From Variovorax sp. SG517 (lineage in GTDB: Bacteria > Pseudomonadota > Gammaproteobacteria > Burkholderiales > Burkholderiaceae_C), in contig NZ_JABMJG010000007.1 in the NCBI RefSeq assembly GCF_013376045.1, positions 186,001 through 250,000 on the forward strand: a stretch of DNA of 64,000 nt, read 5' to 3'. Positions 45,690-52,892 of this stretch are shown here, in pieces. The notes under the pieces are model-generated. The model saw nothing but the letters and a program-made list of their open reading frames with translations. It was not told the DNA's origin and ran no database searches. The stretch's first letter is position 1, and every line of letters begins with the position of its first letter. Made by a program: the position numbers and the translations under genes.

Positions 45690-45770
45690 GCGTCCGTTAC
45701 CGAAATTGGGCCGCAGGCGGGAGCGGCCGGGCACTGGCATCCTGAACTTGTTCGTCCCAGCAGGTGCCAA

Positions 45771-46013
45771 ATGAATCCCAAAGATACGCCCAGTCTCACC
45801 CGCAATATGCAAGCGGTCCAGATAGCGGACGCCTTGTTGCGCCTGCCCACTGTTGTCGCCGTCACCGGGTTGTCGCGCACTTCGATTTACAGAAGTATGT
45901 CTGCCGGTACATTCCCACCGGCTATCAAGCTCGGGGCTCGGTGCTCCCGCTGGCGCGCGGGCGACGTGACGCAGTGGCTTCGCTCGAAGGCTGAGACGGC
46001 GCCGTCGGCGTGA
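45771..46013 (+). CDS. AlpA-family regulator
   Basis: 80 residues. The helix-turn-helix core VVAVTGLSRTSIYRSMSAGT, then FPPAIKLGARCSRWRAGDVT, is typical of AlpA, a small DNA-binding regulator that controls excision or early genes in P4-like elements. Its stop overlaps the next gene's GTG start (GTGA), so the two are coupled. Confidence 0.88.
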   Translation: MNPKDTPSLTRNMQAVQIADALLRLPTVVAVTGLSRTSIYRSMSAGTFPPAIKLGARCSRWRAGDVTQWLRSKAETAPSA

Positions 46014-46291
46014 TCCCCCGCCTGTCGGGCCTTCCCGCAGTCAGCGAGTCGGAATGTTGCGCGCTGGCGGTCGTCGATCCGCAATTCAAGGCTCACGGAG
46101 GGCATACCGACCGGGACCTGCAGCGGGTCGCCTTCCTCTCGCGCCGCACTGGCCTCCCGCGACCAATCTGCGCCGCATGGTGCTACCAGCAGTGGATCGA
46201 CGCCGCTGAACGCGGGCAAGAGCCCGGATGGTGGCATCGCGAGGCGTACGCCGTTGCCGTGGGGATTGTCAAACGCGAAATGCGAAATTGA
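46010..46291 (+). CDS. Small protein coupled to AlpA
   Basis: 93 residues, GTG start overlapping the alpA-like stop. A helical stretch WWHREAYAVAVGIVKREMRN closes the protein, and three cysteines (CC, C, C) are spread in the first two thirds. I do not recognise a family. Position between AlpA and primase suggests an early replication or regulatory role. Confidence 0.6.
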   Translation: MIPRLSGLPAVSESECCALAVVDPQFKAHGGHTDRDLQRVAFLSRRTGLPRPICAAWCYQQWIDAAERGQEPGWWHREAYAVAVGIVKREMRN

Positions 46292-46327
46292 GCCGCAGTG
46301 TGTTTCGCCTCGCCCAGTGGCATAAAG

Positions 46328-46354
46328 AAAAGCGCCGAGCGTAGGGCTCGGCGC
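46328..46354 (-). terminator. Hairpin upstream of primase (minus-strand terminator shape)
   Basis: A 9-bp perfect inverted repeat GCGCCGAGC (46332-46340) and GCTCGGCGC (46346-46354). On the minus strand it is followed by TTTT. No minus-strand gene needs ending here, so it may end an antisense transcript or act on the plus-strand primase leader, as terminators do in the immunity of P4. It lies 15 bp before the chosen primase start. Confidence 0.5.
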
Positions 46355-46369
46355 AAACAGAAATCAGCA

Positions 46370-49057
46370 ATGCAAATCTTAGATCGCGATAGCGAAATTT
46401 CGGGGCGCAATGCTTCGCCACCTCCCGGCCAGATGCGCACTCTGCGTGCCTGGCTGGTGTGGAAGTACGTACCGAACCCACCGAAGAAGCCGCGCAAAGT
46501 GCCCTACTACGCGTCGGGGCTGCCCCGCAGCGGCACACAAGGGAGCCCCGAGGATCGCGCCGCGATGGTCAGCTTCGACGAGGCACTGCACGCGGCCCGT
46601 GTTGGCAGATATGACGGTGTCGGCTTCGCGATGCACGCCGACTTCAACCTGGTTGCGCTGGACTTCGACAACTGCGTGGTCGATCGCGTCATCGATCCGC
46701 GCGTCGCGGCGCTGGTCGCCGGTACCTACAGCGAGATCAGCCCGTCCGGCAGCGGTGTGCGAGCCTTCGTGCGCGGCTCGCTGCAGTCCGCAAAGGACGT
46801 GGACGCCGAGCGCGGCCCTTTTGCCGTCGAATACTTCGGTCATAACGGATTCGTGACCTTTACCGGCGATGTCACCGACGAATGCGCTATGTTCGGCTGC
46901 GAAGATTCGCTACGCGAGCTCACGCCGGACGTGATCGCCGACTACACGATGCGTTTCGGCTCACTGGCGGCCGCGCCTTCCGCCTTCAATGACGCGTCCG
47001 GGCTAATGGCCCTCTCGCCGGTGCTCGATCTGAGTGGCACCGATATCGCAGGCCACCTCAACAACCTGCCCTGCGACCTGGACTATGACACGTGGGTCAG
47101 AGTGGGAATGGCTGTGCACCACGAAACGCACGGCACGGGGTTTGACCTCTGGCACGCCTGGTCGAAGGCAAGCCCCAAGTACACGACGGAGCGATATTGC
47201 GCAGAGCGATGGCAATCCTTCGGCAAGTTCCCCGGCGCACCGACCACGATGGCATGGGTCATCAAAAGAGCCAATGAGCACCGGGCCAGTGCCGACTATC
47301 AAAAGCTCATGGCAGACATCGCCACGAAGCCCAAGGACGCGGTCATCAGCACATGGGCCGCACGTGCCGCAACCCTACCGAAGGACCGACAAGGCGCTGT
47401 AATCGACGAGATGGAGCGTCAGCATCGGATCGGCCGCCGCGTGCTGAATGCCGCGCTCAAGGATGCAACCACGGCTACGCGACGCGATGAGAAATCGAGT
47501 CGCGTGCAGCGCAAAGCCGACGGCCGGCAAGTCATCATCGTGGCACCGGAGGACAGCGCCAAACAAGCGGCGCAGGTCGGACAACTCATTGCGCAAAACA
47601 GGCCGACGACTGACTTGGTTCAGTTCGCAGGTCGGCCGTCGCGCATCGTAGACCTAGACCCGCCGTTCGCCCATGCGCAAGACGACGAAGACGCCCGCCC
47701 GCCTAAGCAGGTTCTGATCGAGATGCACACGATGACGAGCATGCGCGCACTGGTCGAGAGCGTGGCAGTGTTCGCAGTAGAAGGGGAGAACGGCCCATCG
47801 GCGATTCAAGTTCCACCCCCTGTAATCGACAACCTGGTACAACTGCGCGAGACCACCGACGCACCGCGCGTTGTGGGCCTCTTGGCGCATCCGATCGTGA
47901 CGCCGCGAGGCGAGGTTTTGGCGGCGAATGGGCTGCATCGCGGCACCGGGCTATTTCTTCATGGCCTGGCCGACGGCACGCTGCGCCCCTATAACCGTCC
48001 CGAAGCACAGGCAGCATTGACCCGCCTACGGTCCGTATTCCTAGAGGGTTTTGAGTTCGCGAGCGAGGTCGACGAGGCTGTCGCACTGGTGAGCCTATTT
48101 GCAGCGGTGGAGCGTCGCCTGATGGACAGCGCGCCGGGCATGGCCGTGATCGCTGCATCCCAATCGTCGGGAAAGACGACACTTGCATTGCGTCTGCACG
48201 CGATTCTCACCGGGCGCCCAATGCCGACATGGACCCTGCCGGTAGGCGACGACAGCGAGATTGAAAAGCGGCTACTCGGAATCCTTCTCGCATCGCCGGA
48301 AATGGTGTGCTTCGACAACGTGCCCGACGGGCTGACGGTGCACTGCGGCCCTGCACTAAACAGCGCGATGACCTCACCGATTTTTGAATGCCGCATGCTT
48401 GGGGCGAATCGAAATCAGCAGGCGCCGACCAATGTCTTTTGGGTGATCACGGGCAACAACCTGAGATTAGGCGCAGACGAAACGACCCGACTGCTGCAAA
48501 CGCGTTTGGCTCCCTCCGCGCATCGGCCCGAGACTCGAACCTTCAAGCATCCCGATGTGCTGCAGCACGCTCTATCGATCCGTAGCGAAGTGCTGCAGCA
48601 CGTCATCGGCATCGTGGCCGGCTATCTGCAAACCGTGGAGCGGGTATCGGGCGGCACCCGCTTCCCGCAATGGGATTGCTTGGCGCGTCAGCCGTTGCTG
48701 TGGGCCGGTGGCTGCGACCCGCTCCGAGCGCTTGATACCAACTACGAGCAGGCCGAGCATCTCCAGTCCCTTCGCGTGCTGCTGCGCGAATTGCACACCC
48801 TGTTCGAGGGCGAAACCTTCGCGGCGCGAGACGTGGTCAACGACGCCCCAATCTCTGCACGCGATGCTCTCGAAGGGCTGCAATGTCGCAACGTGACTTC
48901 GGTTCGCTCTGTAGGGCGCGCCCTTGCCGCGGTCGTCGGTCGTGTGTCCAGTGACGGCGGCGAGAGCCTCTACCTGACCAGTTCACTCGACCGCAATGGT
49001 GTGACCGCGTTTCGCGTCATGCGCGAAGTTGATCTTGCGGGGTTTGCGGGGTTCTAA
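46370..49057 (+). CDS. Primase-polymerase/helicase of the element
   Basis: 895 residues from ATG 46370; an upstream in-frame extension runs through a hairpin and is unlikely. The N-terminal part is a NrS-1-like prim-pol domain (RTLRAWLVWKYVPN, VALDFDNCVV with acidic catalytic pair, EISPSGSGVRAFVRG). A PriCT-2-like segment follows near residue 236 (DLDYDTWVRVGMAVHHETHG). The C-terminal half is an ATPase with Walker A ASQSSGKTT near residue 600 and WVITGNN further on. It should start and drive replication of the excised element, as alpha protein does in P4. The gene ends in one arm of a large inverted repeat. Confidence 0.85.
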   Translation: MQILDRDSEISGRNASPPPGQMRTLRAWLVWKYVPNPPKKPRKVPYYASGLPRSGTQGSPEDRAAMVSFDEALHAARVGRYDGVGFAMHADFNLVALDFDNCVVDRVIDPRVAALVAGTYSEISPSGSGVRAFVRGSLQSAKDVDAERGPFAVEYFGHNGFVTFTGDVTDECAMFGCEDSLRELTPDVIADYTMRFGSLAAAPSAFNDASGLMALSPVLDLSGTDIAGHLNNLPCDLDYDTWVRVGMAVHHETHGTGFDLWHAWSKASPKYTTERYCAERWQSFGKFPGAPTTMAWVIKRANEHRASADYQKLMADIATKPKDAVISTWAARAATLPKDRQGAVIDEMERQHRIGRRVLNAALKDATTATRRDEKSSRVQRKADGRQVIIVAPEDSAKQAAQVGQLIAQNRPTTDLVQFAGRPSRIVDLDPPFAHAQDDEDARPPKQVLIEMHTMTSMRALVESVAVFAVEGENGPSAIQVPPPVIDNLVQLRETTDAPRVVGLLAHPIVTPRGEVLAANGLHRGTGLFLHGLADGTLRPYNRPEAQAALTRLRSVFLEGFEFASEVDEAVALVSLFAAVERRLMDSAPGMAVIAASQSSGKTTLALRLHAILTGRPMPTWTLPVGDDSEIEKRLLGILLASPEMVCFDNVPDGLTVHCGPALNSAMTSPIFECRMLGANRNQQAPTNVFWVITGNNLRLGADETTRLLQTRLAPSAHRPETRTFKHPDVLQHALSIRSEVLQHVIGIVAGYLQTVERVSGGTRFPQWDCLARQPLLWAGGCDPLRALDTNYEQAEHLQSLRVLLRELHTLFEGETFAARDVVNDAPISARDALEGLQCRNVTSVRSVGRALAAVVGRVSSDGGESLYLTSSLDRNGVTAFRVMREVDLAGFAGF

Positions 49058-49163
49058 AAGTTAGCTACCCGCTCGATTCCAAGCTGAACTCAATTATCTG
49101 AAAAATGCTCTTGGCAACAAAACGGGCATGAAACCTAACCTGCGGAACCCCGCAAACCCCGCA
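49036..49163. repeat. Inverted repeat flanking an AT-richer spacer, candidate replication origin
   Basis: A perfect 19-bp inverted repeat: TGCGGGGTTTGCGGGGTTC at 49036-49054 and its complement at 49145-49163. Each arm is itself a direct repeat of GCGGGGTT. The 90-bp spacer is AT-richer than its surroundings, and TTAG/CTAA continue the pairing. It starts inside the end of the primase gene and finishes before the next gene. P4-like elements often have origin repeats next to the primase gene. Confidence 0.6.
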
Positions 49164-49193
49164 TCGCAAATCCCCGTAACGAAAGGCCCAAAT

Positions 49194-49454
49194 ATGACCG
49201 ACGTTCAAGAAACCCTACTTCGCATCTGCGGCCCTGCCCTGGTTGCTCGGATCACTCGCGAACTCGCTGGGCAAACGATCCGCGTACCGGCCATCCGCAC
49301 CACGACAGCCGCGCGTCGACGCGAGAGCGTCGCCCGCCTGCTGTCTGAGGGCGTGCCCTGCCCGGTGATCGCCGAGCGCATGGGTGTGACGGTGCGTCGT
49401 GTGCAACAACTGGCAAGCGAGCGCGCGCCGACCATGGGGGTGTCGAATGTCTGA
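49194..49454 (+). CDS. Mor-like transcriptional activator
   Basis: 86 residues from ATG 49194. The segment LAGQTIRVPAIRTTTAARRR, then VARLLSEGVPCPVIAERMGV and TVRRVQQLASE, matches the Mor/C family pattern of phage Mu: a GQtIyVP strand followed by helix-turn-helix. Such proteins switch on middle or late phage genes. It would be a fit activator for the small-gene/tape measure run downstream. Confidence 0.65.
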   Translation: MTDVQETLLRICGPALVARITRELAGQTIRVPAIRTTTAARRRESVARLLSEGVPCPVIAERMGVTVRRVQQLASERAPTMGVSNV

Positions 49455-49758
49455 CTACCTGGATGCTGCCTCGCGCCTCTCGCCGCGCGCCGCGCGCATC
49501 GCGCTGCAAACACTGCTGACAGCGGACGTAAGTCGCGTGCCCACCGAATGGTGCGAGGCGTCAGCCATCGCGTTGTATGCGCGCGCTGCGCCTGTATCGG
49601 ACCTGACGCCCGACGACTGGTTGACGGTCGCATCGGCCTCGCGCCCATCTGTCGGCTGGATCGCAACAAGAGCAGAAACCATCGAGCAGATAAATGCACG
49701 CACGTGGTTCATTGGCCTTCGGCTCGACGCCGAGCAGCATAGGTTGTCGCGCCTGTGA
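49447..49758 (+). CDS. Hypothetical protein of the element
   Basis: 103 residues. Its start overlaps the end of the Mor-like gene by 8 bp. The sequence (AARIALQTLLTADVSRVPTE, SIALYARAAPVSDLTPDDWL-like middle, ARTWFIGLRLDAEQHRL) shows no domain I know. Coupled translation suggests a shared role with the Mor-like protein. Confidence 0.55.
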   Translation: MSDYLDAASRLSPRAARIALQTLLTADVSRVPTEWCEASAIALYARAAPVSDLTPDDWLTVASASRPSVGWIATRAETIEQINARTWFIGLRLDAEQHRLSRL

Positions 49759-50036
49759 AACCACGCACTGCCCTGCGCGATTTGAGCGGCTGCGCCGACG
49801 CGCGGCGGATCGTCGGGGACCCTGGTAAATCTGACAGCCGCGCGGGGGCAGAGAGGCCCGGTGGTCGCTCGTTTTTCGAATTTTCAATCTTGATGATCAA
49901 GATGCTTGCAAGTTTCTGCAGATATTCAGGTCGGCGTCCGGCGGCCTTACTCGCCAAGACCATCTTTAATGCGACGCCGGAGCTCCCGTGGCCCCCTGCG
50001 TCCGAGGAAATCTGCAGCAGCAATCTCAATTGCTAG
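49755..50036 (+). CDS. Doubtful 93-codon frame
   Basis: A GTG overlaps the preceding stop (GTGA), which is the pattern of the whole operon, so the first part may be translated. The sequence has no recognisable fold, and its second half runs antisense to the membrane protein gene on the minus strand. It could be a short real gene or chance. Confidence 0.3.
   Translation: MKPRTALRDLSGCADARRIVGDPGKSDSRAGAERPGGRSFFEFSILMIKMLASFCRYSGRRPAALLAKTIFNATPELPWPPASEEICSSNLNC
49889..49901. promoter_or_regulatory. Palindrome CTTGATGATCAAG
   Basis: A perfect 6-1-6 palindrome in a locally AT-rich patch, just past the end of the minus-strand membrane gene. It could be an operator or a weak hairpin. There is no promoter close enough to assign a role. 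Confidence 0.35.
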
Positions 50037-50401
50037 GCGCAGGCATACGACGCCGGGGATCGCCAGAAACATCGGCGCTAGGAACAAGATGAGCCATGCA
50101 TGCTTAGACCGGAGGTCGGATATCTGATAGACGGGCTCAAAACCCAGGTACACAAATACCGTGTACAGCCCGCCGGCCAACACCCCCGCAAGGAGCAGAA
50201 AGAAGACGCCCTGCGTAGCGCGTTCTGCTGCATAGAGGCTTCGGACGCCGCCAGCACCAGAGGAAAATAGATCGCTCCGATAGTTGCGAACTGAAACAGC
50301 ATCATCCGGACAAACACAACTGTCACGAACGACATTGCGATGAGCAGTTCGGACACCGTCAGCGCCCATCGATAAATTCGCGAAGGACGTGTTCTTCTCA
50401 A
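49947..50401 (-). pseudogene. Membrane protein gene with a frameshift
   Basis: A TTG start at 50401 with AAGGGGG 5 nt upstream opens a frame coding a polytopic N-terminus (ALTVSELLIAMSFVTVVFVR, FATIGAIYFPLVLAA). Around 50200-50250 this frame turns into nonsense, while the neighbouring frame takes over with more membrane spans (GVFFLLLAGVLAGGLYTVFV, AWLILFLAPMFLAIPGVVCL) down to the stop at 49947. Joined, they would make a protein of about 150 residues with four spans. It is either a one-base frameshift mutation, a sequencing error, or a programmed shift. It is antisense to the rest of the element, like a cargo gene. Confidence 0.65.
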
Positions 50402-50500
50402 TTGTTCCCCCTTAGTTGTTCAAGCCGCGAAATTCATCCGCAGGCATTTTCGGCTCAAGCCGAGCAAAGTGCCTAGATCGCAACTTTATGTGATCTTCCG

Positions 50501-50734
50501 ATGAATTCCGATTCTTTCGCTGAACTGGTCGAGACGCCTGCCCCGTCGACGCCCGGCTATTGGCGCCTCCCTGCCGCGGCCAAAATGCTCGGCATCCCCC
50601 CGGAACTGCTGTGGCGCGGCGCACTGGACAACACCTTTCCGAGCCCCGTCCGCACGCTGCGCCCGAATGATCGCGGCATGCGGTTCGTGAACGCCGCTGA
50701 CGTGGTGCAACTCGTGCGCGGAGGTGCGCGATGA
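50501..50734 (+). CDS. Small HTH-like protein, first of the coupled run
   Basis: 77 residues. The part YWRLPAAAKMLGIPPELLWR, then ALDNTFPSPVRTLRPNDRGM and FVNAADVVQLVRG, resembles an AlpA/MerR-type helix-turn-helix plus wing. Its stop overlaps the next start (ATGA). It opens a chain of seven genes with overlapping or nearly overlapping ends that leads to the tape measure gene. Confidence 0.6.
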   Translation: MNSDSFAELVETPAPSTPGYWRLPAAAKMLGIPPELLWRGALDNTFPSPVRTLRPNDRGMRFVNAADVVQLVRGGAR

Positions 50735-50982
50735 CAGTCCGTGTCGATCACACCCACGTCAAACTTTGGCGCCTGCACGCAGCCGCGCGGGTTGCAGGCA
50801 TCACGCCGGGGCAGCTCGCCGAGGGGCTGGCATCGAGCGAGATCGCCGGGCGCATGAGCCTTGCTTCCAAAGAGCGCTTGCTTGAGAGCGATGCCTATGT
50901 CAACGGACATCGTCTGCAAGCATGGCTCGACACACCCGAAGGCGCCGCCAAGATTTTGGAGCTTCAAGGGGTACAGCAATGA
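50731..50982 (+). CDS. Small HTH-like protein, second of the run
   Basis: 83 residues. VKLWRLHAAARVAGITPGQL, then YVNGHRLQAWLDTPEGAAKI: the layout is similar to the preceding protein, with an N-terminal helix pair and a C-terminal helix reading out a hydrophobic face. The two could be diverged duplicates. Coupled at both ends by ATGA overlaps. Confidence 0.55.
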   Translation: MTVRVDHTHVKLWRLHAAARVAGITPGQLAEGLASSEIAGRMSLASKERLLESDAYVNGHRLQAWLDTPEGAAKILELQGVQQ

Positions 50983-51254
50983 GCACGCCGAAGGACCTAA
51001 GCACCGCGCTTGACGCGCTCGCCAATGGCACGCTGACGGCCGAGCAATTCGTCGATGCGCCCGTAGTCTTGAAGTACAGCACCGAGTGCCGGCGCGCGCT
51101 CGAAGAAAAGAAGCAGACCGCCAACCTGGTCGCCAGCATTCGCATGACCAATGCCCTGACGCGCCTTGACGCTCGCGGCAAAGGCGCTAGGAGCGTGGCA
51201 GAGGTCGCGGCCGACTATTGGAGCAAGCGCAATGCGCAGAAGGACGGCGAATGA
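50979..51254 (+). CDS. Small helical protein, third of the run
   Basis: 91 residues from ATG 50979. It opens MSTPKDLSTALDALANGTLT, with helices ECRRALEEKKQTANLVASIR and a basic C-terminus (ADYWSKRNAQKDGE). No family recognised. Start and stop overlap both neighbours (ATGA). Confidence 0.55.
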   Translation: MSTPKDLSTALDALANGTLTAEQFVDAPVVLKYSTECRRALEEKKQTANLVASIRMTNALTRLDARGKGARSVAEVAADYWSKRNAQKDGE

Positions 51255-51628
51255 GCAAACTCATCTATGACCGGGCACGGTTTGCGCGGCTTTCGGCGCA
51301 GGCCGAGAGCTCGCGCCTCAATGCGCTCGCGGCCAACGCGGCATTTCTCGCTCTGCGTGACGAAGTCGCGTCGGCGCGGCGCGCTTGTCAGATTCATCCG
51401 TATGACGCTGAAGCAACCAAGATTCTTAGGTGCGACCGCGCTAGCTTGCAGGCGCTCGTCGACGACACGCCGGACTTGGAAGCCATTGGCATCCGCCCGG
51501 CGCAGTTGCGCAAACTGGTCGGACTGCTAGAGCAACTTGACTACGCGGCGGCAGACGCAGCACGCGCAACCGAGCACAGCAAGCAGCAATCGGCGCTTGT
51601 CGAGCGACTCGAAGCGTTCATTCAGTAA
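51251..51628 (+). CDS. Helical protein, fourth of the run
   Basis: 125 residues. Long Ala-rich helices (LSAQAESSRLNALAANAAFL, LRKLVGLLEQLDYAAADAAR) suggest a coiled coil. No motif recognised. Small helical proteins ahead of a tape measure gene are often tail assembly chaperones in phages, but there is no sequence support for that here. Confidence 0.55.
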   Translation: MSKLIYDRARFARLSAQAESSRLNALAANAAFLALRDEVASARRACQIHPYDAEATKILRCDRASLQALVDDTPDLEAIGIRPAQLRKLVGLLEQLDYAAADAARATEHSKQQSALVERLEAFIQ

Positions 51629-51644
51629 ACAGCGAAGGCACCCG

Positions 51645-52139
51645 ATGACCCTGAAAACACATTTCGAAAAGCTTACCGCCATCCGCGCGCAGCGCGTCGC
51701 CAAGCTGGCCGAGCGCGCCACCATCGAGCAGTTCGAACTCTCTCGCCACGAAGCAGTCGCGAAGGTGCGCGCAACGTTGGTCGCACACGAGGAACGCGGC
51801 GCGCGCGCAGCACGGCATGCATGGTCGAATGTTCTAACCGGATCGCATGGTCAGTTCTTCACTGTGCACGTCGACCGTACAGTGAGCCTCGGCGATCTGC
51901 TGGTCCCTCTGCTCGGCGTAGATGCGGTGCTGTCCGCGCTCACGCGTCACTTCGACGACGGCGATGATCTGGCGAAGCCCGAGCGCGCGGCGCGCCTGGC
52001 AGCGTTCGACGCAGAACTCCTTCAACTCGAACGCGCTGAAGAGGCGCTGATTCGTGAGGTCGAGGCCGCGGGCGGTCTTGCGCTGCGCCGGGCCAACGCG
52101 AATCCTGTCGTCGTGCTCGACGTGGAGGTGTCTGCGTGA
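51645..52139 (+). CDS. Protein of unknown function, fifth of the run
   Basis: 164 residues from ATG 51645. Basic helical N-terminus (HFEKLTAIRAQRVAKLAERA), a middle strand-rich part (GQFFTVHVDRTVSLGDLLVP) and an acidic helix near the end. No family recognised. Only a 16-bp gap to the preceding gene, and its stop overlaps the next GTG start. Confidence 0.55.
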   Translation: MTLKTHFEKLTAIRAQRVAKLAERATIEQFELSRHEAVAKVRATLVAHEERGARAARHAWSNVLTGSHGQFFTVHVDRTVSLGDLLVPLLGVDAVLSALTRHFDDGDDLAKPERAARLAAFDAELLQLERAEEALIREVEAAGGLALRRANANPVVVLDVEVSA

Positions 52140-52588
52140 GCCACTTCGATCTAGCAGCAAAACTCGCCGCGGACGCGAATCTCCCGAACCGCGTCGTGCA
52201 AGCGCTCGTGTTCAGCGATTCAATCAACTTGGACACGCCCGAGAACACGCGTGCGGCCGTGGCCCGTGCATCCGAGATTTGCGGCATCGTCAAGGCCGCA
52301 GCTTCGGCCTACAAGGCGCGGGGCATCGACCCCGAAATCGAGATGGCCCGCGTCGTGAAAGGCGGCGCGGCCGCACCGGCTTACCGGGCCGCGGTCCTTA
52401 ATAAACTGGCTGAGTGGGACATGGACACGCACGTTGACGGCACGCGCAGCGCGGACAACCCTGCGCCCATGTCCACCCTCGACGAGATGGCGCGCCAGTA
52501 CTACGCAGAGCGGAAGGTAAAGGCCGAAAAGGTTGCGGTACTCAGCGCCAAGGTCAAGGCGCTCGAACAAAAGCTCCACGAGCGATGA
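52136..52588 (+). CDS. Protein of unknown function, sixth of the run
   Basis: 150 residues, GTG start overlapping the preceding stop. Helical N-terminal half (FDLAAKLAADANLPNRVVQA, ENTRAAVARASEICGIVKAA) and a C-terminal coiled coil (YYAERKVKAEKVAVLSAKVK then ALEQKLHER). It could be an oligomeric scaffold or chaperone; that is a guess from shape only. Confidence 0.55.
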   Translation: MSHFDLAAKLAADANLPNRVVQALVFSDSINLDTPENTRAAVARASEICGIVKAAASAYKARGIDPEIEMARVVKGGAAAPAYRAAVLNKLAEWDMDTHVDGTRSADNPAPMSTLDEMARQYYAERKVKAEKVAVLSAKVKALEQKLHER

Positions 52589-52884
52589 AGAATGATCGAT
52601 TCGACACCGATGAGCCGCGCCGTGTGCGCTGGTCTGATGCCGAGTCGAGTCCTCTACTCGCCCCCCACGCGCCCGCCCTGGCCCGCTGCGCGACTCTGGA
52701 GATTCGCGTCTACCGACTCGGCGGCGCCTGGCGGCTGAGGGGCGGTCCCGCGTCTATAGACCTGCGTGTCGAAGACATCTCAGCCGTGACATGGGATGAC
52801 CTCTACGGAGCACCGCCGCGCGCGGATGCGGGCATCACAGCTTGGAAGCGGGCACGCCCTGCTCATCGCAACACACCGATCTAG
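52585..52884 (+). CDS. Small protein immediately before the tape measure gene
   Basis: 99 residues, start overlapping the preceding stop (ATGA). Strand-rich middle (ATLEIRVYRLGGAWRLRGGP) and a basic tail. Eight bp separate it from the tape measure gene. Function unknown. Confidence 0.5.
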   Translation: MKNDRFDTDEPRRVRWSDAESSPLLAPHAPALARCATLEIRVYRLGGAWRLRGGPASIDLRVEDISAVTWDDLYGAPPRADAGITAWKRARPAHRNTPI

Positions 52885-52892
52885 GAATTCCA

